Source: an uncultured Lachnospiraceae bacterium
Lineage (GTDB): Bacteria > Bacillota > Clostridia > Lachnospirales > Lachnospiraceae
DNA length: 64,000 bases
Reading direction: 5' to 3'
Assembly: GCA_944381485.1 (NCBI GenBank)
Contig: CALWLI010000025.1
Location: 30,260-94,259, forward strand
Shown here: piece by piece, positions 1 through 10,201 of the stretch
Numbering within the stretch: position 1 is the stretch's first letter
Layout: the number at the start of each line of letters is the position of its first letter
Translations under genes and position numbers: made by a program
Notes under the pieces: model-generated
What the model saw: only the letters and a program-made list of their open reading frames with translations
Database searches by the model: none
Told to the model about the DNA's origin: nothing

Positions 1-245
1 ACGGTGGCGGATATGTTTCTTACTGTCTCATTTTCTTCTGTCACTATGTCTCCGACAGCAGATATCTCAGGAAGCACTCCCTCCTCCTCAAGCTCCAAGG
101 CTATCCAGTTCTTCTCTGCCTCCTTGGCATTTTCTATGGCCTCCTCAAGGCTTGCGCCCTCAGCCACACACTCGGCAAGATCGGGAAACCTTACTGTAAA
201 TCTGTTGTTTTCTTCTTTTATGACAGCAGGATATACAAATTTCAT
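1..245 (-). CDS. HicB-like antitoxin domain protein (partial, runs off left edge)
   Basis: Reading leftwards from the ATG at 245, the frame stays open to the window edge and gives about 81 residues. It begins MKFVYPAVIKEENNRFTV and continues with a FPDLAECVAEGASLEEAIENA segment. This is the typical start of the HicB / UPF0150 fold: a short beta strand, a PDLPGC-like loop, then a helix. A good ribosome site (CGGAGG, then about 6 nt) precedes the ATG. HicB proteins neutralise the HicA mRNA interferase and often carry a C-terminal DNA-binding domain; that part lies outside the window. No hicA is visible upstream, so it could be an orphan or have a partner beyond the edge. It follows pyrI after only 32 nt and may be co-transcribed with the pyr operon. 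Confidence 0.75.
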   Translation of the reverse strand, partial: MKFVYPAVIKEENNRFTVRFPDLAECVAEGASLEEAIENAKEAEKNWIALELEEEGVLPEISAVGDIVTEENETVRNISAT

Positions 246-277
246 ATTATCCTCCGATTATGTCGTTAAAATTATGT

Positions 278-700
278 CTATTTCAGTTTCACCAGAGCAT
301 CGCAGTATACGCAGCGATACATCTTCTTTTCTTTATCCACCAGCTCAAACACATGGGGGATCTCCTGCTCTGTACTGGTTATGCATCTGGGGTTTTTGCA
401 CTTTATAACATCTGTCAGTCTGTCGGGAAGCTCAGCATGCTTCTTCTCCACCAGTTTGCCGTCCTTTATGTAGTTCACTGTAATATTGCTGTCAAAGTAT
501 CCCAGTGCATCAAGATCCAGGTCAATGATCTCGTCTATCTTAATAATATCCTTCTTGCCGTACTTTCCGCTCTTTACGTTCTGAATTATTGCAACGCAGC
601 TGGAGAGCTTGTCGAGGCCGAGGTACTCATAGATCTCCATACTCTTTCCGGCCTTTATGTGGTCGAGAACTATGCCTGTATTAACACCATCTATATTCAT
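278..700 (-). CDS. pyrI: Aspartate carbamoyltransferase regulatory subunit PyrI
   Basis: This 140-residue protein matches the usual PyrI length. An N-terminal nucleotide-binding domain (VNTGIVLDHIKAGKSMEIYEYL) is followed by a zinc domain with four cysteines at about 101, 106, 130 and 133 (C-x4-C ... C-x2-C). The zinc domain docks onto the PyrB catalytic trimer. In well-studied PyrBI enzymes, PyrI binds CTP/ATP and gives allosteric control of the first committed pyrimidine step. It is the last pyr gene, 1 nt after pyrB on the same strand. Its presence suggests feedback by nucleotides at enzyme level, which fits the lack of a long regulatory leader on this operon. Confidence 0.97.
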   Translation of the reverse strand: MNIDGVNTGIVLDHIKAGKSMEIYEYLGLDKLSSCVAIIQNVKSGKYGKKDIIKIDEIIDLDLDALGYFDSNITVNYIKDGKLVEKKHAELPDRLTDVIKCKNPRCITSTEQEIPHVFELVDKEKKMYRCVYCDALVKLK

Positions 701-701
701 C

Positions 702-1640
702 CTATGCCTCCTTTACCTTAATTCCCAGAAGGAAGAGTATCAATGCCATCCTTATGTGCTTTCCGCAGAGGGTCTGATAAAAGTAGCAGGCTCTCTCGTC
801 ATCATCCACCCGGACAGAGATCTCGTTGACACGGGGAAGGGGATGCATGATCACAAGGTCCTTCTTTGCGTTTCTCAGCTTTTCCGGAGTGAGTATATAT
901 GTGTCCTTAAGTCTGACATAATCCTCCTCATTAAAGAATCTCTCTCTCTGCACTCTGGTCATGTAGAGTATGTCCAGCTTGGGCATAGCCTCCTCGAGGC
1001 TTGTTATCTCCTCATAGTCAGCTCCCGCCTCATTGAGTTTATCTGTCATATAGTCGGGAAGCCTCAGCTCATCCGGAGATATGAGTACATACTTGATATT
1101 TTTATATCTCAGTGTCGCCTCTATGAGGGAATGAACAGTACGGCCGAACTTAAGATCTCCACAGAGTCCTATGGTCATATCTGAAAGTCTTCCCTTCTTC
1201 CTGCTTATTGTGAGAAGGTCTGTGAGGGTCTGAGTGGGATGGAAATGTCCTCCGTCTCCTGCATTTATTATGGGTACCACTGTCCTCTGAGCAGCTATTA
1301 CCGGAGCACCCTCCTTAGGGTGACGCATAGCTATTATGTCAGCGTAATTTCCCACTGTCCTTACAGTGTCGGAAACGCTCTCTCCCTTTGAGGCGGAGCT
1401 TGAATTTGCCGATGAAAATCCCAGCACCTGTCCGCCCAGAGACAGCATTGCAGACTCAAAGCTGAGCCTTGTTCTTGTGGAGGGCTCGAAAAACAGAGTT
1501 GCCAGCTGCTTGTGGGCGCAGGCATCCTGATATTTTTCAGGATTCTTTTCTATATCGTTGGCTGTCTCTATAAGTCCCTCGATCTCATCTACCGACAAGT
1601 CTGTTATGCTTATCAAATTCCTGATCTTATTTCCCTGCAT
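702..1640 (-). CDS. pyrB: Aspartate carbamoyltransferase catalytic subunit PyrB
   Basis: PyrB joins carbamoyl phosphate and aspartate to make N-carbamoyl-aspartate. About 312 residues are predicted from the ATG at 1640, which has a GGGAG ribosome site 7 nt upstream. An in-frame ATG at 1661 has no good site. Family motifs are the carbamoyl-phosphate loop FEPSTRTR (about 51-58), the SxSKGES loop from the neighbouring subunit (about 82-88), a MRHP segment and a C-terminal HPLPR. The gene start overlaps the 3' end of pyrE by 28 nt and pyrI follows directly, so translation is probably coupled. Confidence 0.97.
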   Translation of the reverse strand: MQGNKIRNLISITDLSVDEIEGLIETANDIEKNPEKYQDACAHKQLATLFFEPSTRTRLSFESAMLSLGGQVLGFSSANSSSASKGESVSDTVRTVGNYADIIAMRHPKEGAPVIAAQRTVVPIINAGDGGHFHPTQTLTDLLTISRKKGRLSDMTIGLCGDLKFGRTVHSLIEATLRYKNIKYVLISPDELRLPDYMTDKLNEAGADYEEITSLEEAMPKLDILYMTRVQRERFFNEEDYVRLKDTYILTPEKLRNAKKDLVIMHPLPRVNEISVRVDDDERACYFYQTLCGKHIRMALILFLLGIKVKEA

Positions 1641-2278
1641 TTTGCTTCTCCCTTCATCCAAGATTCATCCGAGGGGTTGTCCCTGAACTGTAAAAGCTTT
1701 ATTTTATCTTCCTTCTTTATGTAGTTCTCCTCAACAGCCACATCCACCAGAGTATCAAGGTCGCAGAGGCTTATGTTGTTTACCTTGGCCTCTCTCAGGC
1801 GATCAAGTCCCTTCTTCATACCGTAGGTGAAGATGCTTACTATTCCCAGGACCTCGGCTCCTGCCTCTCTGAGCACATTTACCACCTCAATTACCGAGCC
1901 TCCTGTGGAGATAAGATCCTCCACAACTACGACCTTCTCTCCCTTCTCCAGCTTTCCCTCTATCTGATTTGTCCTTCCGTGGTCCTTTGCGGAGCTCCTC
2001 ACATATCCCATGGGTATTCCCATCATATGGGCCGCTATAGCAGCATGGGCTATACCTGCAGTGGAGGTTCCCATAAGAGCCTCACAGTCGGGATAGTACT
2101 TTTTCACCGTCTCCGCTATGGAGCTCTCCACCATAGTTCTGACCTCGGGGGCTGTGAGTATCAGTCTGTTGTCGCAGTAAATGGGGCTCTTTATGCCGCT
2201 TGCCCAGGTAAAGGGCTCCTCCGGCCTCAGGAAAACCGCCTTTATAGATAATAAGCCTTTTGCAATATCCGCCTTCAT
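1613..2278 (-). CDS. pyrE: Orotate phosphoribosyltransferase PyrE
   Basis: PyrE transfers PRPP onto orotate to make OMP. The start at 2278 is chosen because AAAGGAGG lies just before it; an in-frame ATG at 2314 would add 12 residues but lacks such a site. The protein is about 221 residues. The PRPP-binding motif [13 protein letters not shown] is at about 116-128, and the catalytic lysine/arginine region ([10 protein letters not shown]) at about 92-101. It sits between pyrF and pyrB in the operon. Confidence 0.97.
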   Translation of the reverse strand: MKADIAKGLLSIKAVFLRPEEPFTWASGIKSPIYCDNRLILTAPEVRTMVESSIAETVKKYYPDCEALMGTSTAGIAHAAIAAHMMGIPMGYVRSSAKDHGRTNQIEGKLEKGEKVVVVEDLISTGGSVIEVVNVLREAGAEVLGIVSIFTYGMKKGLDRLREAKVNNISLCDLDTLVDVAVEENYIKKEDKIKLLQFRDNPSDESWMKGEAKCREIRSGI

Positions 2279-2347
2279 ATTTCCTCCTTTTTTCTGAGAC
2301 AGTCTGAATTTCATTGTGACTGAATCATTATGTATATTGTAATTTAA

Positions 2348-3049
2348 TTATTCTCCGACAAATTCCCTCATGCATCTCTCATAGGCTGCTACCGGGTCAT
2401 CGGCCTTGGTAATAGGTCTTCCAACGACTATATAGTCAGAGCCTATCTCCCTTGCCCTCTCAGGCGTGGTCACTCTTACCTGGTCTCCTATGTCTCCGTC
2501 TGCAAACCTCACTCCGGGAGTTACAGTGAGGAAGCCCTCTCCACAGGCCTCATGTATCTTTCCCGCCTCCAGAGGTGAACATACCACTCCGTCAAGGCCT
2601 GCCTCCTTGGCGTTCCCGGCATATTTTATAACCACCTCGTCAATGGGCTTTTCTATCAGTATCTCCTTCTCCATTCTCTCCTGTGAAGTGGAGGTGAGCT
2701 GAGTCACCGCTATAAGAAGAGGTCTTGTGCCGTCCTCCCTTGTGAGTCCCTCCAGGGCAGCCTTCATCATGTCTATGGTACCTGCGGCGTGAAGATTGGT
2801 CATGTCCACCCCAAGATCTCTCAGGCTTCTCATTCCTCCCTTTACTGTATTAGGTATATCGTGAAGCTTAAGGTCAAGGAATATCCTGTGGCCCCTCTTC
2901 TTTATCTCCTTAACTATCTGCGGCCCCTCGGCATAGAAAAGCTCCATGCCTATCTTTACATAGGGCTTCCTGCCTGTGAATTTGTCAAGAAAGCTGAAGG
3001 TCTCCTCGGCATTCTTAAAATCAAGGGCAATAATTACATCCTTTCCCAT
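2348..3049 (-). CDS. pyrF: Orotidine-5'-phosphate decarboxylase PyrF
   Basis: PyrF decarboxylates OMP to UMP, the last step of the de novo pathway. The 233-residue length fits the short bacterial class. It starts with the IIALDF strand and carries the catalytic D-x-K-x-x-D set (D59, K61, D64 in [11 protein letters not shown]). A phosphate-binding YIVVGRPI motif lies near the C-terminus. It lies between pyrD and pyrE on the same strand, with gaps of 50-70 nt that hold only ribosome sites. Confidence 0.97.
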   Translation of the reverse strand: MGKDVIIALDFKNAEETFSFLDKFTGRKPYVKIGMELFYAEGPQIVKEIKKRGHRIFLDLKLHDIPNTVKGGMRSLRDLGVDMTNLHAAGTIDMMKAALEGLTREDGTRPLLIAVTQLTSTSQERMEKEILIEKPIDEVVIKYAGNAKEAGLDGVVCSPLEAGKIHEACGEGFLTVTPGVRFADGDIGDQVRVTTPERAREIGSDYIVVGRPITKADDPVAAYERCMREFVGE

Positions 3050-3104
3050 TTTTATCCTCTCCTTTTTTCACCTTTCTTTTATGTCTTTTATCTCGGCTCT
3101 GTCC

Positions 3105-4022
3105 TTACTCCACACAGCCTATGATATCTGAAAGTCTCTCTATGTGAAGCTTCTCGCACTCCCCGGGAAGCTCTTCTATTATTTTCTTGCAGGCCCAAGG
3201 GTCGGTCAGGTTGGCTGCTCCCACCTGTACTGCAGAGGCTCCCGCCATCATCATCTCTATGACATCCCTTGCGCTGCTCACTCCTCCCATCCCTATTACG
3301 GGGATCTTAACGGCCTTTGACACCTGGTATACCATGCGCACGGCCACAGGAAGTATAGCAGGACCTGAGAAGCCTCCCATCTTGTTGGCTATTACAGGCC
3401 TCCTTCTCATAACGTCTATTCTCATTCCCATGAGGGTATTTATAAGGCTCAGCCCGTCGGCTCCCTCGCTCTCCGCAGCTTTTGCCATCTCTGTGATGTC
3501 TGTCACATTGGGGCTAAGCTTTATGTATACCGGCTTTTTTGCAACAGCCTTTACCGCCTTTGTCACCTTTGCGATATTTTCCGCGGATGTTCCGAAGGCC
3601 ATACCTCCCGCATGGACATTGGGGCAGGATACGTTTACCTCTATTATGCCCACATTCTCTACCTTGTCCACAGCCTCTGCGCACTCCACATACTCATCTA
3701 CGGAAAAGCCGCTTATGTTTGCTATGACAGGCTTATGATATATCTCGGAAAGCTCCGGAAGCTCCTTTTTTACCACCTCATCTATTCCGGGATTCTGCAG
3801 TCCCACAGAGTTTATCAGGCCCATGGGGCACTCGGCGATTCTCGGCTGAGGGTTCCCGAATCTGGGCTCCCTTGTGGTTCCCTTCACACTTATGGAGCCC
3901 AGTATATTTATGTCGTAGAGCTCTGCGAATTCCTTTCCGAATCCGAAGGTGCCGCTTGCGGGTATTACCGGGTTTGAGAGCCTTATCCCGCTCAATTCAG
4001 TGCTTATATCAGGCTTTACCAT
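3105..4022 (-). CDS. pyrD: Dihydroorotate dehydrogenase B, catalytic subunit PyrD
   Basis: This is the FMN subunit of the NAD-linked class 1B dihydroorotate dehydrogenase, which oxidises dihydroorotate to orotate. The 305-residue protein has the SVGLQNPG substrate motif and the class 1 catalytic cysteine in NVSCPN (C133). A C-terminal IGMGGVSSARD phosphate loop binds FMN. Class 1B enzymes work with an electron-transfer subunit, and pyrK directly precedes it, overlapping by 7 nt. A strong GGAGGAG ribosome site lies 7 nt before the ATG. Confidence 0.97.
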   Translation of the reverse strand: MVKPDISTELSGIRLSNPVIPASGTFGFGKEFAELYDINILGSISVKGTTREPRFGNPQPRIAECPMGLINSVGLQNPGIDEVVKKELPELSEIYHKPVIANISGFSVDEYVECAEAVDKVENVGIIEVNVSCPNVHAGGMAFGTSAENIAKVTKAVKAVAKKPVYIKLSPNVTDITEMAKAAESEGADGLSLINTLMGMRIDVMRRRPVIANKMGGFSGPAILPVAVRMVYQVSKAVKIPVIGMGGVSSARDVIEMMMAGASAVQVGAANLTDPWACKKIIEELPGECEKLHIERLSDIIGCVE

Positions 4023-4780
4023 ATGATCTCCTCCCTCATAAGGACAGGTCCGTCCTTACATATGCGCTTATTTCCGTACTTGGTCTTGCAGCTGCAGCCC
4101 ATGCAGGCTCCGAAGCCGCAGGCCATCCTCGCCTCAAAACTGAACTGTCCCTCAGGCACCAAGTCATATACGGCCTTAAGCATAGGCTCCGGGCCACAGG
4201 TAAATACGTAATCATACAGTGAACTGTTATCCTCAGCCCTCATCACGTCCGTGACCACTCCCTTTTTACCCATGCTTCCGTCCATGGTGCTTATCTCCAC
4301 CTTAAGTCCCAGATCCTCAAATTCCTTCTTGTAAAATACGTCCTCTGCCCCGTTGAAGCCAAGGACCACATCAGGCCTTACGCCTGCTTCCAAAAGCTTT
4401 TTTGCAAGCCCGTAGAGAGGTGGAACTCCCACTCCTCCTCCCGCAAGGACCGTCCTCATATGTCCGTTTTTCTCAAGGCTGAGCTTAAGCTCATCAATGG
4501 AGTATCCGTTTCCGAGAGCGGTGAGGACCTGAAGCTCGTCCCCCTCTTTGAGGCCGCTCATGTACTCTGTCCCCTCTCCCACGACCTTGTATATTATTTT
4601 TATCTCATCCTCAGACCAATCACAGACTGAGATAGGCCTTCTGAGATAGAATCCATCAAGCTTAATATTTATAAACTGCCCGGGGCGGGTAATATCCGAG
4701 GTATCTCCCAAAAGGAGCATCTCGTACACGTCCTTGGCTATCTTTCGATTCTCTTTTATCTTAAATATCAAATCCCGCAT
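4016..4780 (-). CDS. pyrK: Dihydroorotate dehydrogenase B, electron-transfer subunit PyrK
   Basis: PyrK passes electrons from PyrD to NAD+ through FAD and a [2Fe-2S] cluster. In 254 residues there is an FAD-binding RRPIS motif (about 47-51) and an NAD domain with AGGGVGVPP. A C-terminal cysteine cluster (C221, C226, C229, C241, plus C231) fits the ferredoxin-like [2Fe-2S] site of this family. It lies between pyrC and pyrD, and its last bases overlap the pyrD start. Confidence 0.96.
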   Translation of the reverse strand: MRDLIFKIKENRKIAKDVYEMLLLGDTSDITRPGQFINIKLDGFYLRRPISVCDWSEDEIKIIYKVVGEGTEYMSGLKEGDELQVLTALGNGYSIDELKLSLEKNGHMRTVLAGGGVGVPPLYGLAKKLLEAGVRPDVVLGFNGAEDVFYKKEFEDLGLKVEISTMDGSMGKKGVVTDVMRAEDNSSLYDYVFTCGPEPMLKAVYDLVPEGQFSFEARMACGFGACMGCSCKTKYGNKRICKDGPVLMREEIIW

Positions 4781-4808
4781 GTTAATGTCCTTCCTTTACG
4801 AGCTGAAT

Positions 4809-6086
4809 TTATCTTCCTAAGTCCCGAGCTCTGTCAAAGACCTTTCTTCCCTCAACAAAGTTCATGACCACCTCTCCCGCAACTCTCTGTCCGTCAAAGA
4901 GCGTGCTCTTTCCCTTGGAGAAAAATGTGGAGGAGTCTATATCATATTCGCGGCCGAGGTCAAGCACGGCTATGTCCGCAGTCTCCCCCTCGCCTATATG
5001 TCCTCCCGGGATACCGAATATCCTCCTGGGATTTTTGCACATGAGATCTATCATCCTGTCAAAGCTTATGATACCCGTCTTTACAAGTCTTGAGTATACT
5101 ACAGGGAAGGCTGTCTCCAGCCCCACTATGCCGAATGCCGAGCCCGAGAGGCCCTTTGACTTCTCCTCAAGGGAGTGGGGGGCATGGTCTGTTATTATGC
5201 AGTCCACAGTTCCGTCCTTTATGCCCTCAAGCAGAGCTTTTCTGTCCGCCTCCTCTCTTATAGGGGGATTCATCTTCCAGGCTCCGGACTCCTTGAGGTC
5301 CTCGTCTGTGTAGAGAAGGTAGTGGGGGCCTGTCTCACAGGTAACGTGCACTCCTCTCCTCTTTCCCTCTCTGATGAGCTCCACCGACTCCTTGGTGGAC
5401 ACATGGCAGACATGGTACCTGACTCCTGTCTTTTCCGCAAGCTCTATGTCTCTCTTTACCTGCTTCCACTCGGAAGCGGAGTTTATGCCCACATATCCGT
5501 GCTCCCTCGCAAAGGCTCCGTCATGTATGCAGCCCCCGGGCTTCAGTTCTGTCTCATCCTCACAGTGGGCGACTATGGGCTTATCAAGCTCTTTGGCCTT
5601 TCCCATGGCCTCCTCCATAAGCTCGGCGGTCTGAACTCCCTTGCCGTCATCGCTGAAGGCTATGACCTTTCCGGCGATTTCCTCCATCCTTGCGAGCTCT
5701 CCTCTCCCTGTCTGGTCCATGGTAATAGCCCCATAGGGATAGACCCTCACCTTCGCGTCTCTCTCTATTATGCGTAACTCCTCGTCAAGGGCCTCCTTCG
5801 TGGAGGGGACCGGCTTTATATTGGGCATAGCGCATACAGCGCTGTAGCCTCCCCTAGCTGCAGCCATAGTCCCTGTGGCTATGGTCTCCTTATAAGAAAA
5901 ACCCGGCTCCCGCAGATGCACATGTACATCTACGAAACCGGGAATTATAACAAAGCCCTCTATATTTTCGACAACGTCAAAAGCACCTTCCGTATCAAAG
6001 CTTATCCTGCCATCTGTAATAGCGATATCGCGTCTCACAAGTCCGTCATCAGTATAAACTTCGGCACCTTTTAAGAGTGTTCTCAT
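4809..6086 (-). CDS. pyrC: Dihydroorotase PyrC
   Basis: PyrC closes carbamoyl-aspartate to dihydroorotate. About 425 residues are predicted from the ATG at 6086, which has AAAGGAG 6 nt upstream; an in-frame ATG at 6101 lies inside that site's leader. Amidohydrolase metal motifs are HVHLRE (H55, H57), H174 in AHCEDE, H228 in the CHVST region and D300 in TDHAPHS. It is the first gene of the pyr operon. The promoter lies only about 20 nt from the ribosome site, so there is no room for a PyrR-type attenuator. Confidence 0.97.
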   Translation of the reverse strand: MRTLLKGAEVYTDDGLVRRDIAITDGRISFDTEGAFDVVENIEGFVIIPGFVDVHVHLREPGFSYKETIATGTMAAARGGYSAVCAMPNIKPVPSTKEALDEELRIIERDAKVRVYPYGAITMDQTGRGELARMEEIAGKVIAFSDDGKGVQTAELMEEAMGKAKELDKPIVAHCEDETELKPGGCIHDGAFAREHGYVGINSASEWKQVKRDIELAEKTGVRYHVCHVSTKESVELIREGKRRGVHVTCETGPHYLLYTDEDLKESGAWKMNPPIREEADRKALLEGIKDGTVDCIITDHAPHSLEEKSKGLSGSAFGIVGLETAFPVVYSRLVKTGIISFDRMIDLMCKNPRRIFGIPGGHIGEGETADIAVLDLGREYDIDSSTFFSKGKSTLFDGQRVAGEVVMNFVEGRKVFDRARDLGR

Positions 6087-6112
6087 AACGTCTCCTTTCA
6101 AAAACCTGCGAT

Positions 6113-6141
6113 ATTATAGCACGCTCCCAAAGGAGAGTCAA
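6113..6141 (-). promoter_or_regulatory. Sigma-A-type promoter of the pyr operon
   Basis: On the minus strand a TTGACT -35 box (6136-6141) and a perfect TATAAT -10 box (6113-6118) are separated by 17 nt. Transcription should start near 6106, about 20 nt before pyrC. The spacer holds a short inverted repeat, CTCC-CAAA-GGAG (6124-6135), that could bind a regulator; this is inference only. Confidence 0.75.
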
Positions 6142-6250
6142 CCGCTTAAGCATGCGTATCGCAGAGCTTACTGTTTTATGATATTATCTCTTAAAAACCC
6201 TGTCTGCGTCAATATGTCCGAGACTCAAATTTTCCGTATTTTTTCTCTTG

Positions 6251-7288
6251 TTACAGGTAAGCTCTAAGGCTTTTATAGGTATTCCCCCGAAAGCCCGTGG
6301 TGGTTTCGGCGTGATAGAGAGAGCTTACTATGGCCTCCTCCACCGCCTCGACTGCGGCCTCAAACACCTTGTCAAGATCGTCGTCTTTAAACATTTTCAT
6401 GTCCGTCACGCTGTTTTCACTGTAATGCATGATTCGGTTTGCCGTGGTGAAGGATATGGCAATATCTCCGCTTCCGTTTCCGCTGTAGGAGCCCACTCTT
6501 CCGAGGGCAAGGGCAGATCTCCTTGACAGTCTGTTAAGCTGTCTCTCCGACAGAGGAAGATCTGTTCCTATTATAATTATTATTGAGCCCTTGTCCTTTT
6601 CCTCTCCATTCTGCTCCTCCACCTGCCTCTTTATCCTCTCTCCTATCCTGTCGCCTCCTACAACAAGATTTCCGAAGCTTCCGAAATTTGACATCACTAT
6701 GGAGCCTATGGTGTAGTCTTTTCCGTCAGCAGGGATGATCCTTGAGGCTGAGCCTATGCCTCCCTTAAACCCGAAGCAGATCATTCCTGTGCCTCCGCCG
6801 ACAGCCCCCTCTTCAAAGTCCTCAGCGGCGTTTTCTATGGCCTGTGTCACATGCTCCTCTCTTACATGGAGGCCTCTTATATCGTTCAGTCTTCCGTCAT
6901 TACATTCTGTCACAAGACAGTTCACCGTGCCGGTGTCCACTCCTATATCCGGGTTTTCACCAAGCATGTACTTTACAAGGCCTGTGGCAGCCGTGCCCAC
7001 GCTGAGAGTGTTGGTCATTATTATGGGGGTCTCTATGGTTCCCAGCTCCTCCACCTGTACAAGGCCTATGCTCTTACCGAAGCCGTTTATGACAGCGCTT
7101 CCCGCCATAACCTTCTCCTTAAACATATTTCCGGGATGGGGAAGAACAGCCGTCACCCCGGTGTTTATCTCCCCCTCCTTTAATGTCACATGTCCCACCT
7201 TGACTCCCGGCACGTCAGTTATAAGATTTCTCTTTCCGGAAGGCCACTTGGAATGTAATTTTAAGCTGCAATCCTTAGGTAAACCCAT
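6251..7288 (-). CDS. P1/S58 family (DmpA/BapA-like) aminopeptidase
   Basis: About 345 residues match the S58 N-terminal-nucleophile family, which includes DmpA D-Ala/L-aminopeptidase and BapA beta-peptidyl aminopeptidase. These enzymes cleave themselves before a Ser that becomes the nucleophile. Here the likely cleavage is Gly234-Ser235 in DKGSIIIIIGTDLPLSERQ, followed by the family's GSYSGNGSGDIA segment. An NGFGKSIGL motif is near residue 68. No signal peptide is seen, so it is probably cytoplasmic. The ATG at 7288 is preceded by AAAGGAG, though at a long 12-nt spacing. It follows uvrA by 58 nt. The substrate cannot be told. Confidence 0.88.
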   Translation of the reverse strand: MGLPKDCSLKLHSKWPSGKRNLITDVPGVKVGHVTLKEGEINTGVTAVLPHPGNMFKEKVMAGSAVINGFGKSIGLVQVEELGTIETPIIMTNTLSVGTAATGLVKYMLGENPDIGVDTGTVNCLVTECNDGRLNDIRGLHVREEHVTQAIENAAEDFEEGAVGGGTGMICFGFKGGIGSASRIIPADGKDYTIGSIVMSNFGSFGNLVVGGDRIGERIKRQVEEQNGEEKDKGSIIIIIGTDLPLSERQLNRLSRRSALALGRVGSYSGNGSGDIAISFTTANRIMHYSENSVTDMKMFKDDDLDKVFEAAVEAVEEAIVSSLYHAETTTGFRGNTYKSLRAYL

Positions 7289-7346
7289 GTTTTTCACGGC
7301 TCCTTTCATCTGTAAGCAATTTATAATAAAAAATTTGATCTCTGTA

Positions 7347-10184
7347 TCAGTTCTTTTTTGCAAGATAGGGCTTAAGATATTTTCCTGTGTAGGATACAGG
7401 ATTATCGGCCACCTCCTCAGGAGTACCCTTTGCTATGACGGTTCCGCCTCCCGCACCTCCCTCAGGGCCTATATCTATAATGTAGTCGGCAGTCTTTATC
7501 ACATCCAGATTGTGCTCTATTACTACTATGGTATTTCCGCCCTCGGAAAGCCTGTGGAGTATTTGGATCAGCTTGTGCACATCAGCAAAGTGCAGTCCTG
7601 TAGTAGGCTCGTCCAGTATGTATATGGTCTTTCCCGTGCTTCTCTTTGAAAGCTCTGTGGCAAGCTTTATCCTCTGAGCCTCACCTCCTGAGAGCTCTGT
7701 GGAGGGCTGTCCCAGCTTTATGTAGGAGAGTCCCACGTCGTACAGTGTCCTTATCTTCCTCTCAATGCTCGGCACGTTTTTGAAAAACTCAAGGGCCTCC
7801 TCCACAGTCATATCCAGAACATCGTATATGGATTTTCCCTTGTATTTCACCTCCAGAGTCTCCCTGTTGTAGCGCTTTCCTCCGCATACCTCACAGGGCA
7901 CATACACATCCGGCAAAAAGTGCATCTCTATCTTTATTATTCCGTCTCCGGAGCAGGCCTCACAGCGTCCTCCTTTTACATTGAAGGAGAATCTTCCCTT
8001 GCCGTATCCTCTCTCCTTTGCGTCGGGGGTGGCGGCAAAGAGATCCCTTATGAGATCAAAGACGCCTGTGTAGGTGGCGGGGTTTGATCTGGGTGTCCTT
8101 CCTATGGGTGACTGATCTATGCATATGACCTTGTCAAGCATCTCAGTACCCACTATGTCCCTGCACTTTCCGGGGATTATCTTTGCCCTGTTAAGCCTCC
8201 TTGCAAGGGTCTTATAGAGTATCTCGTTTACAAGGGAGGATTTTCCGGAGCCTGAGACTCCCGTCACACAGGTGAACACTCCCAAGGGTATGTCCACATC
8301 TATGTTTTTCAGGTTGTTTTCCGCTGCTCCCAGGACTCTAAGGTAGCCCTTGGGCTCCCGCCTTACAGAAGGCACCTCTATCTTCATTTTCCCCGAAAGG
8401 TACTGTCCTGTGAGAGATTCAGGGCATTTCATAATGTCCTCAGCTCTTCCCTGAGCCACTACTCTTCCGCCGTGCTCTCCTGCTCCCGGCCCTATGTCGA
8501 CCACCCAGTCGGCGGCCCTCATAGTGTCCTCATCATGCTCCACTACTATTACAGAGTTGCCCAGATCCCTCAGATGCTTGAGGGTGGCAAGCAGCCTGTC
8601 ATTGTCTCTCTGGTGAAGTCCTATGGAGGGCTCATCCAGTATGTAGGCCACTCCCACAAGGCCTGAGCCTATCTGAGTCGCCAGTCTTATCCTCTGAGCC
8701 TCTCCTCCGGAGAGTGTGGCTGTGGCTCTTGAAAGAGTCAGGTAGTTGAGTCCTACATCTATGAGAAAGCTCACTCTTGCCCTGATCTCCTTTATTATCT
8801 GATCGCCTATCTTGTGCTGCATGCTGCTGAGATCAAGGGCATCCAGATCCTTTCTGAAATTCTCTATGGAGCAGTCTGTCATCTCAAAAATATTTTTGTT
8901 TCCCACGGTCACCGACAGAGATGAGGCTTTTAGCCTCTGTCCTTTACATAAGGGACAGGTTATCTTGCTCATGTACTCCTCATAGGCGGCCTTCATCTCC
9001 GCCGAGTAGCTCTCCTTATACCTGCGGTTTGTGTTCTCCATCAGTCCCTCAAAGGCCACGTCGTGAATATTCCCTCTGCCGAACTTGCTCTCATAGTGCA
9101 CTCTCACCTTCCTGCCTCCGGTGCCGTAGAGTATCACATTTTTTATGTCCTCCGGAAGGTCCTTAAAGGGCGTGTCAAGGCTGAAGCCGTAGCTCTCTGA
9201 GAGAGCTTCCAGCATGGCATGGGTGTAGGAGCCCTTCTGGCCGCTGGACTGCCACCCCATGACGGATATGGCTCCCTGATTCAGGCTGAGGCTCTGATCA
9301 GGTATCATCAGGTCTATGTTGAACTCCTGCTTATATCCAAGGCCATAGCACTCCGGACATGCTCCGAAGGGATTGTTGAAGGAAAAGCTTCTGGGCTCTA
9401 TCTCCTCTATGCTTATGCCGCAGTCAGGACATGCGAAGTTCTGTGAGAATGTAAGAGGCTTTCCCTCAGCCACGTCCACTGTCATAAGGCCGCCGGAAAG
9501 CTGAAGCACTGTCTCTATGGAGTCCGTAAGCCTTTTTTCTATGTCAGGCTTTATTATTATCCTGTCTACTACTATCTCTATGTTGTGCTTTATGTTCTTG
9601 TCAAGCTTTATGTCTTCTGAAAGGTCGTACATGTTTCCGTCTATGCGAATGCGCACATAGCCGGAGCGGCGAGTCCTGTCAATAAGCTTTGAGTGCTCTC
9701 CCTTTCTTCCCCTCACCACAGGAGCCAGAAGCTGGATCTTGGTCCTCTCCGGAAGCTTCATTATTATATCCACCATCTCGTCTACGGTCTGCTTTTTTAT
9801 CTCTCTGCCGCACTTGGGGCAGTGAGGTATACCTATCCTTGCGTAAAGCAGTCTCAGATAGTCATATATCTCTGTTACGGTCCCTACAGTCGATCTGGGG
9901 TTGTGGTTTGTGGACTTCTGATCTATGGATATGGCGGGAGAGAGTCCCTCTATGCTCTCCACCTTGGGCTTTTCCATCTGGCCCAAAAACTGCCTTGCGT
10001 AGGAGGAGAGGGATTCCATATACCGCCTCTGTCCCTCGGCATATATGGTGTCGAAGGCAAGGGAGGATTTACCTGAGCCGGAGAGGCCTGTGAGTACCAC
10101 AAGCTCATCTCTCGGTATATCAAGATTAATATTTTTCAGGTTATGTTCTGATGCTCCTCTTATTTTTATGTATTGTTTGCTCAT
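7347..10184 (-). CDS. uvrA: Excinuclease ABC subunit A, UvrA
   Basis: UvrA is the damage sensor of nucleotide excision repair; it loads UvrB on distorted DNA. The 945-residue length is typical. The first Walker A (GLSGSGKSS) is at about 33-41, with zinc-finger cysteine pairs following (CPKCG, CPDCG ... CPEC). An [12 protein letters not shown] signature is near the middle. A second ATPase half starts with GVSGSGKSS, followed by CEAC ... CEVC and [12 protein letters not shown]. No uvrB or uvrC is in the window. It lies 17 nt after the PAP2 gene on the same strand and may share its transcript. Confidence 0.98.
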   Translation of the reverse strand: MSKQYIKIRGASEHNLKNINLDIPRDELVVLTGLSGSGKSSLAFDTIYAEGQRRYMESLSSYARQFLGQMEKPKVESIEGLSPAISIDQKSTNHNPRSTVGTVTEIYDYLRLLYARIGIPHCPKCGREIKKQTVDEMVDIIMKLPERTKIQLLAPVVRGRKGEHSKLIDRTRRSGYVRIRIDGNMYDLSEDIKLDKNIKHNIEIVVDRIIIKPDIEKRLTDSIETVLQLSGGLMTVDVAEGKPLTFSQNFACPDCGISIEEIEPRSFSFNNPFGACPECYGLGYKQEFNIDLMIPDQSLSLNQGAISVMGWQSSGQKGSYTHAMLEALSESYGFSLDTPFKDLPEDIKNVILYGTGGRKVRVHYESKFGRGNIHDVAFEGLMENTNRRYKESYSAEMKAAYEEYMSKITCPLCKGQRLKASSLSVTVGNKNIFEMTDCSIENFRKDLDALDLSSMQHKIGDQIIKEIRARVSFLIDVGLNYLTLSRATATLSGGEAQRIRLATQIGSGLVGVAYILDEPSIGLHQRDNDRLLATLKHLRDLGNSVIVVEHDEDTMRAADWVVDIGPGAGEHGGRVVAQGRAEDIMKCPESLTGQYLSGKMKIEVPSVRREPKGYLRVLGAAENNLKNIDVDIPLGVFTCVTGVSGSGKSSLVNEILYKTLARRLNRAKIIPGKCRDIVGTEMLDKVICIDQSPIGRTPRSNPATYTGVFDLIRDLFAATPDAKERGYGKGRFSFNVKGGRCEACSGDGIIKIEMHFLPDVYVPCEVCGGKRYNRETLEVKYKGKSIYDVLDMTVEEALEFFKNVPSIERKIRTLYDVGLSYIKLGQPSTELSGGEAQRIKLATELSKRSTGKTIYILDEPTTGLHFADVHKLIQILHRLSEGGNTIVVIEHNLDVIKTADYIIDIGPEGGAGGGTVIAKGTPEEVADNPVSYTGKYLKPYLAKKN

Positions 10185-10201
10185 GTCGGTATTATCTCCA
10201 A

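Noticed and set aside
6087-6250. PyrR-type attenuator or pyrimidine riboswitch before pyrC
   Set aside because: The promoter lies about 20 nt from the ribosome site and no anti-terminator/terminator pair is seen.
6735-7649. Long plus-strand open frame opposite the S58 peptidase and uvrA
   Set aside because: It is antisense to two well-supported genes, lacks a ribosome site and has no recognisable domain.
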